16,868 nucleotides of DNA, taken from positions 1-16,868 of the forward strand of contig JAWWAH010000023.1 of the NCBI GenBank assembly GCA_033721415.1. Reading direction: 5' to 3'. How positions within the stretch are numbered: the first letter of the stretch is position 1; every line of letters starts with the position of its first letter. Below, one piece after another: positions 13,360 to 16,868 of this stretch. The notes beneath the pieces are model-generated. The model was not told where the DNA came from, did not search any database, and saw only the letters and a list, made by a program, of their open reading frames with translations. Source of the stretch: JAWWAH01 sp033721415 (GTDB lineage: Bacteria > Patescibacteriota > Minisyncoccia > Spechtbacterales > 2-12-FULL-38-22). The translations under genes and the position numbers were made by a program.

Positions 13360-15297
13360 ATGCAAGAAAACTGGAACTATAAAGAATTAAAACCTACAGA
13401 CCTGAATACTATAGCTGATAAATGCCTAGAAGAGGCAAAGCTTCTTATTGATGGATTATTTGCCGAGACTGAGAATCGGACAGTTGAAAATACTTTTACT
13501 GTTGTAAATAAAATAGATATAATTTTCGACAACACCGTATCGCGCCTTGCTATGTTAATGAATTTACATCCAAGAAAAAATATTCGTGCTTCAGCTGAAA
13601 AAAATCTTCAAAAGATATCTTCATTTGCAAGTAGATTCAGTTTGGACCCAAGGCTGTATGAAATTATAAGTGCCGTGGATGTTGTAGATTCTGATGAAGA
13701 AACCAAGCGGCTAAAAGAACATACCCTCCGTGATCTAAAAAGATATGGAGCAGATAAAGATGAGGATACCCGCAATAAGATATTCGAACTAAGAAGAGAG
13801 TTAACTGCTCTTAGTATGGAATTTGCGCGCAATATTGCAGAAGCTGTTAGTAGCGTAACAGCTTCTTTGGAAGAGCTTAAAGGTGTTCCTGATAACGTTA
13901 TCTCTAGGCTTAAACGCCAAAAGGATGGAAAAAGGATTATCACTACAAATTACTCTGATTATTTCCCGGTTATTCAATTTTGCGAAACACCTGAGCTGAG
14001 AAGAAAGATGGTGGTAGCAAGCCATACGAGAGCTCCAGAAAACGAAGAAGTCCTAAGAAAGATACTAGAGAAGCGTCACGAGCTTACCCAGCTGCTTGGG
14101 TATCAGAACTGGGCTGATTATGCTGCTGAAACAAGAATGAGTGGTTCAGCGGATGCTATAGATGAATTTATCACGGTCTTGGATGATGCAACTCGTGAGT
14201 CTGCTGAGCAGGAAGCAGAACTGCTTCTACGCTATATGAAAGCGGATGGCATAACAGGAAACGAGATATTTAACCATGATCGAATGTATTACACAGAAGT
14301 TGTTAAGAGGGAGCGCTTTGGTTATAATCCTCAGGAATTTATGCAGTACTTCCCGTATGAAGAAGTAGAAAAAGGAGTTCTTGGCATATATAGCGATCTT
14401 TTTGATATAGAGTTTAAGCAAAATAAAGATATGTCAGTATGGCATAAAAGTGTTACATGTTACGATGTTCTGGATAACGGTAATCTTTTGGGCAGAATAT
14501 ATCTAGATATGCATCCTAGAAAAGGTAAGTACAAGCATGCAGCATGCGGTTCGCTTGTTAGTGGTGTTAAGGGTGTACAGGTTCCCGAATCATTCTTGAT
14601 GTGTAATTTCCCAGGAGGCAGAAAGGCTGATGGAGCTGCCTTAATGCAGTTTAGCCAAGTCAGTACATTCTTCCATGAATTTGGACATCTTCTGCACAAT
14701 ATATTTAGCGGAAAAAGTAGATGGGTAAGTTTTGCTGGAATTAGCACTGAGGAAGATTTTGTTGAAACTCCATCGCAACTTCTAGAAGAGTGGCTTTTTG
14801 AGCCAAGGGTTTTGCAGCAAATTGGACGCCATTATAAAACAGGAGAACCTATTCCCGAAGAACTAATAGAGAAACTAAAGGTTGCAGAAGAGTTTGGTAA
14901 AGCTTTACATGTGAGACGCCAGACATTCTTGTCAGCAGCATCTTTTTATATGCACACGGACAATGATCCCGCTAATATAGACTTCTCGTCTTTGTGGAGC
15001 GCTTTGACGGAACAATATTCACCTTATCTGTATGAAGATGGTACACATATGTGGACTGCATGGGGGCACTTGTCTGGTTATTCTTCAAATTACTACACAT
15101 ACATGTGGTCACTTGCTATTGCAAAAGATCTTATGACTGGATTTGATTCCGAAAATCTAATGGACAAAAACATCGCTGCTAGATACAGGGAATGTATTCT
15201 TGAACCAGGTGGATCACGAGATGCCGCGGATATGGTTAAAGATTTTCTTGGAAGAGAATATAATTTTGACTCCTTTAAAGAATGGATAAAAGAATAG
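13360..15297 (+). CDS. M3-family zinc oligopeptidase (thimet oligopeptidase / Dcp / OpdA-like)
   Basis: A cytoplasmic zinc metallopeptidase that degrades short peptides. The 645 aa product is close to the usual 650-700. The zinc motif HEFGH is at residues 439-443 (in TFFHEFGHLLHNIFSG), giving ligands H439 and H443 and the catalytic E440. The third ligand is E469 in DFVETPSQLLEEW, matching the family's FVEAPSQ motif. The substrate-closing loop appears as HLSGYSSNYYTYMWS near residue 570. The N-terminal half is helical, with the M3A-type stretch TALSMEFARNIAE. All catalytic residues are present and no signal peptide is seen. The start is supported by a strong Shine-Dalgarno sequence (AAGGAG) and a good promoter. 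A terminator follows 23 nt after the stop, so it is a single-gene unit. Confidence 0.93.
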   Translation: MQENWNYKELKPTDLNTIADKCLEEAKLLIDGLFAETENRTVENTFTVVNKIDIIFDNTVSRLAMLMNLHPRKNIRASAEKNLQKISSFASRFSLDPRLYEIISAVDVVDSDEETKRLKEHTLRDLKRYGADKDEDTRNKIFELRRELTALSMEFARNIAEAVSSVTASLEELKGVPDNVISRLKRQKDGKRIITTNYSDYFPVIQFCETPELRRKMVVASHTRAPENEEVLRKILEKRHELTQLLGYQNWADYAAETRMSGSADAIDEFITVLDDATRESAEQEAELLLRYMKADGITGNEIFNHDRMYYTEVVKRERFGYNPQEFMQYFPYEEVEKGVLGIYSDLFDIEFKQNKDMSVWHKSVTCYDVLDNGNLLGRIYLDMHPRKGKYKHAACGSLVSGVKGVQVPESFLMCNFPGGRKADGAALMQFSQVSTFFHEFGHLLHNIFSGKSRWVSFAGISTEEDFVETPSQLLEEWLFEPRVLQQIGRHYKTGEPIPEELIEKLKVAEEFGKALHVRRQTFLSAASFYMHTDNDPANIDFSSLWSALTEQYSPYLYEDGTHMWTAWGHLSGYSSNYYTYMWSLAIAKDLMTGFDSENLMDKNIAARYRECILEPGGSRDAADMVKDFLGREYNFDSFKEWIKE

Positions 15298-15320
15298 TTA
15301 GTAATTAGAACCCAACTATC

Positions 15321-15353
15321 AAACCCTGGATTTCCCCGGGGTTTTTATTTTTG
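15321..15353 (+). terminator. Intrinsic terminator after the M3 peptidase gene
   Basis: AAACCCTGG and CCGGGGTTT pair in a 9-bp stem with one T-G wobble and a 6-nt loop (15330-15335), followed by the T-rich stretch TTATTTTT. It is a classical rho-independent terminator. The next gene's -10 element starts within its T tract. Confidence 0.85.
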
Positions 15354-15360
15354 TTATAAT
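15352..15360 (+). promoter_or_regulatory. Extended -10 promoter of the orphan gene (leaderless start predicted)
   Basis: TGTTATAAT is an exact extended -10 element and is followed by 8 nt and the ATG at 15369. The predicted transcript starts within about two bases of the start codon. No -35 box is present; the position where it would lie is occupied by the terminator stem. Confidence 0.65.
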
Positions 15361-15368
15361 TAGTCTAT

Positions 15369-16319
15369 ATGAAAATAGAAAACTTCAAGGGTTCATCAGA
15401 TAGCGATATATCACCAGAAGACATGGTGCGTCTTAACAATTTAACAATTATAATAAAGAGCGAAAGAATTGATAGGCCCAATATGGGTGATTTTGCGGAT
15501 ACATTCACGCCGGAAAAAATTGCAGATGATCAACGTAGACTTTCTAGAATAAAATCTAGAATTAAAGAAGAGAATAGGAGGTTGCCACAAAAAGAAAAGG
15601 CGCAGAAGCTTTTACAAAAAAGCAAAGGGGAAGCACTAGAGGTTGTAGTTGGCCAAAGCATAGAACTCAGAGATTGGCTTGGAAGCCGTGCTATGGTTCA
15701 AAGAACATCAGAGTATGACGACATAGTTAATGGTGTCGATGCAATAGTTGAATTTACTCCGGATTTTGAGGACGAAGAAGTTCAAAGAATAGCACTTGCT
15801 GTGGATGCTTATAGTGGGACTAGTCCGAGAATATTAGAGCAAAAAATAAGAAAAAATATAGATAAAATTAATGGAAACACAGATCCAATGCGTATTGAAT
15901 ATTTTGAATCTCAGATTCCAGATAATAATGGAAATCGCTACAAAGGACCACTAGAAGAAGTAATACCTGTTGTAATAGGAGTAAGTGGTCAGAATGTAGA
16001 AGATCTTTTTGAAGATTTTGCAAAACTAGTTAGGCTAAGAAAGCGAGGTGGGGAAATAAATAAGAGAGAAAAAGAACTAAAGAGGAGTTTAGAGCAGAAG
16101 ATAACAATACACCCTGTTCAAAGACTTTTCTTGAAAGAAATTCAACTTCAATTAAAAGGTTATCTGAACATCCCTGGTTTGCGCAGTAGTACCGAAGAAG
16201 AAGTGCGAGATATCCTTGAAATAATAGAGCAAATACTAGAAGAAAAAAGGGATTCTATACCCCATTCGAAGGATGTTGAAAACGATCGCATTCTTGAAAT
16301 GATGAAGAATGTGATATAA
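15369..16319 (+). CDS. Orphan soluble protein, possible remnant PD-(D/E)XK-like core
   Basis: I do not recognise this 316 aa protein. It is highly charged and has no membrane span or signal peptide. Residues 45-85 are a Lys/Arg/Glu-rich helix. Residues 86-150 look like an alpha/beta core: GEALEVVVGQ, then YDDIVNGVDAIVEF (116-129) and RIALAVDAYSG (140-150). The spacing of E91, D124 and D146 recalls the acidic residues of PD-(D/E)XK nuclease folds, but the lysine after the last acid is Tyr148, so activity is doubtful. A VIPVVIGVSG strand (198-207) and a helical, Glu/Lys-rich C-terminal third (about 225-316) follow. It stands alone between a terminator and tdk, whose -10 element overlaps its stop codon. 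Confidence 0.6.
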   Translation: MKIENFKGSSDSDISPEDMVRLNNLTIIIKSERIDRPNMGDFADTFTPEKIADDQRRLSRIKSRIKEENRRLPQKEKAQKLLQKSKGEALEVVVGQSIELRDWLGSRAMVQRTSEYDDIVNGVDAIVEFTPDFEDEEVQRIALAVDAYSGTSPRILEQKIRKNIDKINGNTDPMRIEYFESQIPDNNGNRYKGPLEEVIPVVIGVSGQNVEDLFEDFAKLVRLRKRGGEINKREKELKRSLEQKITIHPVQRLFLKEIQLQLKGYLNIPGLRSSTEEEVRDILEIIEQILEEKRDSIPHSKDVENDRILEMMKNVI

Positions 16320-16320
16320 T
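16312..16320 (+). promoter_or_regulatory. Extended -10 promoter of tdk overlapping the upstream stop codon
   Basis: TGATATAAT includes the TAA stop of the preceding gene. The predicted start near 16327 gives a leader of about 22 nt that holds AAGGGGAG (16338-16345), a good Shine-Dalgarno sequence 3 nt before the ATG. Confidence 0.6.
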
Positions 16321-16348
16321 ATTGCCGATACACTAACAAGGGGAGAGA

Positions 16349-16868
16349 ATGAAAGGTTCCTTAACAGTTATTGCTGGTCCTATGTTTTCAGGTAAAACAG
16401 AAGAATTGCAACGTCGAGTTCGACGATTAGCTATAGCAGGGAAGGAGATAGTGGTTTTTAAGCCCATTATTGATAATAGATATTCAGATAGAGAAATAGT
16501 TTCCCACAATAAAAACTCTGTTGATTGCATATCTGTTAACCACCATAATGCCGAGGTTCTTTTTGGGTATATAGATTGGCACAATACAGAAATTGTTGCT
16601 ATCGATGAGGTTCAGTTTTTTGATAAGGAAATAGTATCCATAATAGAGAGATTTATTGAAATGGGAATACATGTAATTGTCGCAGGTCTAAATCTTGATT
16701 CTTGGAACAAGCCATTTGGCTCTATGCCTGAATTGCTTGCTCGTGCTGACCACATAGAAAAACTTTCTGCTGTCTGTAAAAAATGTAAGAAAGAAAATGC
16801 AACCTTGTCACAACTACTAGAAGTAAATTCGAGCACATCTGATCATATTGTGGTTGGAGGCAAGGACA
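16349..16868 (+). CDS. tdk: Thymidine kinase, type II (TK1-like), 3' end cut by the window
   Basis: Phosphorylates thymidine to dTMP in nucleotide salvage, in the cytoplasm. 173 codons are visible and the frame is still open at the window edge. The P-loop is G10-T17 (GPMFSGKT), the catalytic-acid motif is DEVQFF (86-91, with E87 as the likely base), followed by VIVAGLNLDSW (109-119), the PFGSMPELLARAD pattern (122-134) and the first zinc pair C143/C146 in VCKKC. The second Cys pair and the thymidine-binding lasso would follow beyond base 16868, since the family is usually 190-210 aa. The start is set by the conserved GSLTVIAGPMFSGKT and a strong Shine-Dalgarno sequence. Confidence 0.95.
   Translation, partial: MKGSLTVIAGPMFSGKTEELQRRVRRLAIAGKEIVVFKPIIDNRYSDREIVSHNKNSVDCISVNHHNAEVLFGYIDWHNTEIVAIDEVQFFDKEIVSIIERFIEMGIHVIVAGLNLDSWNKPFGSMPELLARADHIEKLSAVCKKCKKENATLSQLLEVNSSTSDHIVVGGKD

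Noticed and set aside
14460..14747. Open frames antisense to the M3 peptidase
   Set aside because: They lie wholly inside the coding sequence of a complete enzyme, have no initiation signals and no recognisable protein features.

Overview
The window is a stretch of ordinary bacterial chromosome, AT-rich and densely packed, with 17 protein genes I can support (two of them cut by the window edges) and no rRNA, tRNA, CRISPR array, insertion sequence or prophage. The gene style points to a reduced-genome bacterium of the Candidate Phyla Radiation (Patescibacteria): short versions of core enzymes, several orphan membrane or secreted proteins, few Shine-Dalgarno sequences inside operons, and promoters sitting almost on the start codon. 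This placement is an inference from gene content, since no rRNA is present. The standard genetic code fits. I found no in-frame UGA in the long genes, and one gene (12421-12996) ends in UGA, so a UGA-as-glycine code as in Gracilibacteria/Absconditabacteria is unlikely.

Layout. 1-2787: the end of the F1F0 ATP synthase operon (tail of atpA, then atpG, atpD, atpC), closed by a strong bidirectional hairpin. 2858-4531 (minus): a CPA2-type cation/proton antiporter with a C-terminal RCK_N (TrkA-N) domain. It is divergent from 4651-5163, a probable baeRF/Host_attach-type eRF1-related protein. 5288-7284: a three-gene operon with a PF04020 membrane protein, a family-4-like uracil-DNA glycosylase with no cysteine at all, and an AI-2E/PerM-family transporter. 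A perfect 52-bp palindrome separates it from the convergent 7366-8865 (minus), a fused diadenylate cyclase plus YbbR protein (CdaA-CdaR). 8986-10669: endonuclease IV translationally coupled to a SAM methyltransferase. 10710-11967: a secreted or membrane-anchored M23-like protein and a multi-pass membrane protein. 12019-12330 (minus): a small DUF5658-like membrane protein, separated from its convergent neighbour by another perfect palindrome. 12421-13293: a SpoIIM-family membrane protein and YbaB/EbfC. 13360-15297: an M3 oligopeptidase. 15369-16319: an orphan soluble protein. 16349-end: type II thymidine kinase, cut by the window edge.

How the parts fit. The ATP synthase and the antiporter both handle ion and proton gradients. 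The c-di-AMP synthase lies a few kilobases from the antiporter; c-di-AMP is a known controller of K+ transport, but the antiporter has no RCK_C domain, the usual c-di-AMP-binding module, so a direct link is only a possibility. Uracil-DNA glycosylase and endonuclease IV cover two successive steps of base-excision repair. Thymidine kinase fits nucleotide salvage.

I did not find a new defence system or mobile element. The observations most worth a second look are the single-chain CdaA-CdaR fusion, the uracil-DNA glycosylase that lost all four Fe-S cysteines, a recurring extended -10 promoter placed 5-8 nt before ATG (predicting leaderless mRNAs), and perfect palindromes between convergent genes.
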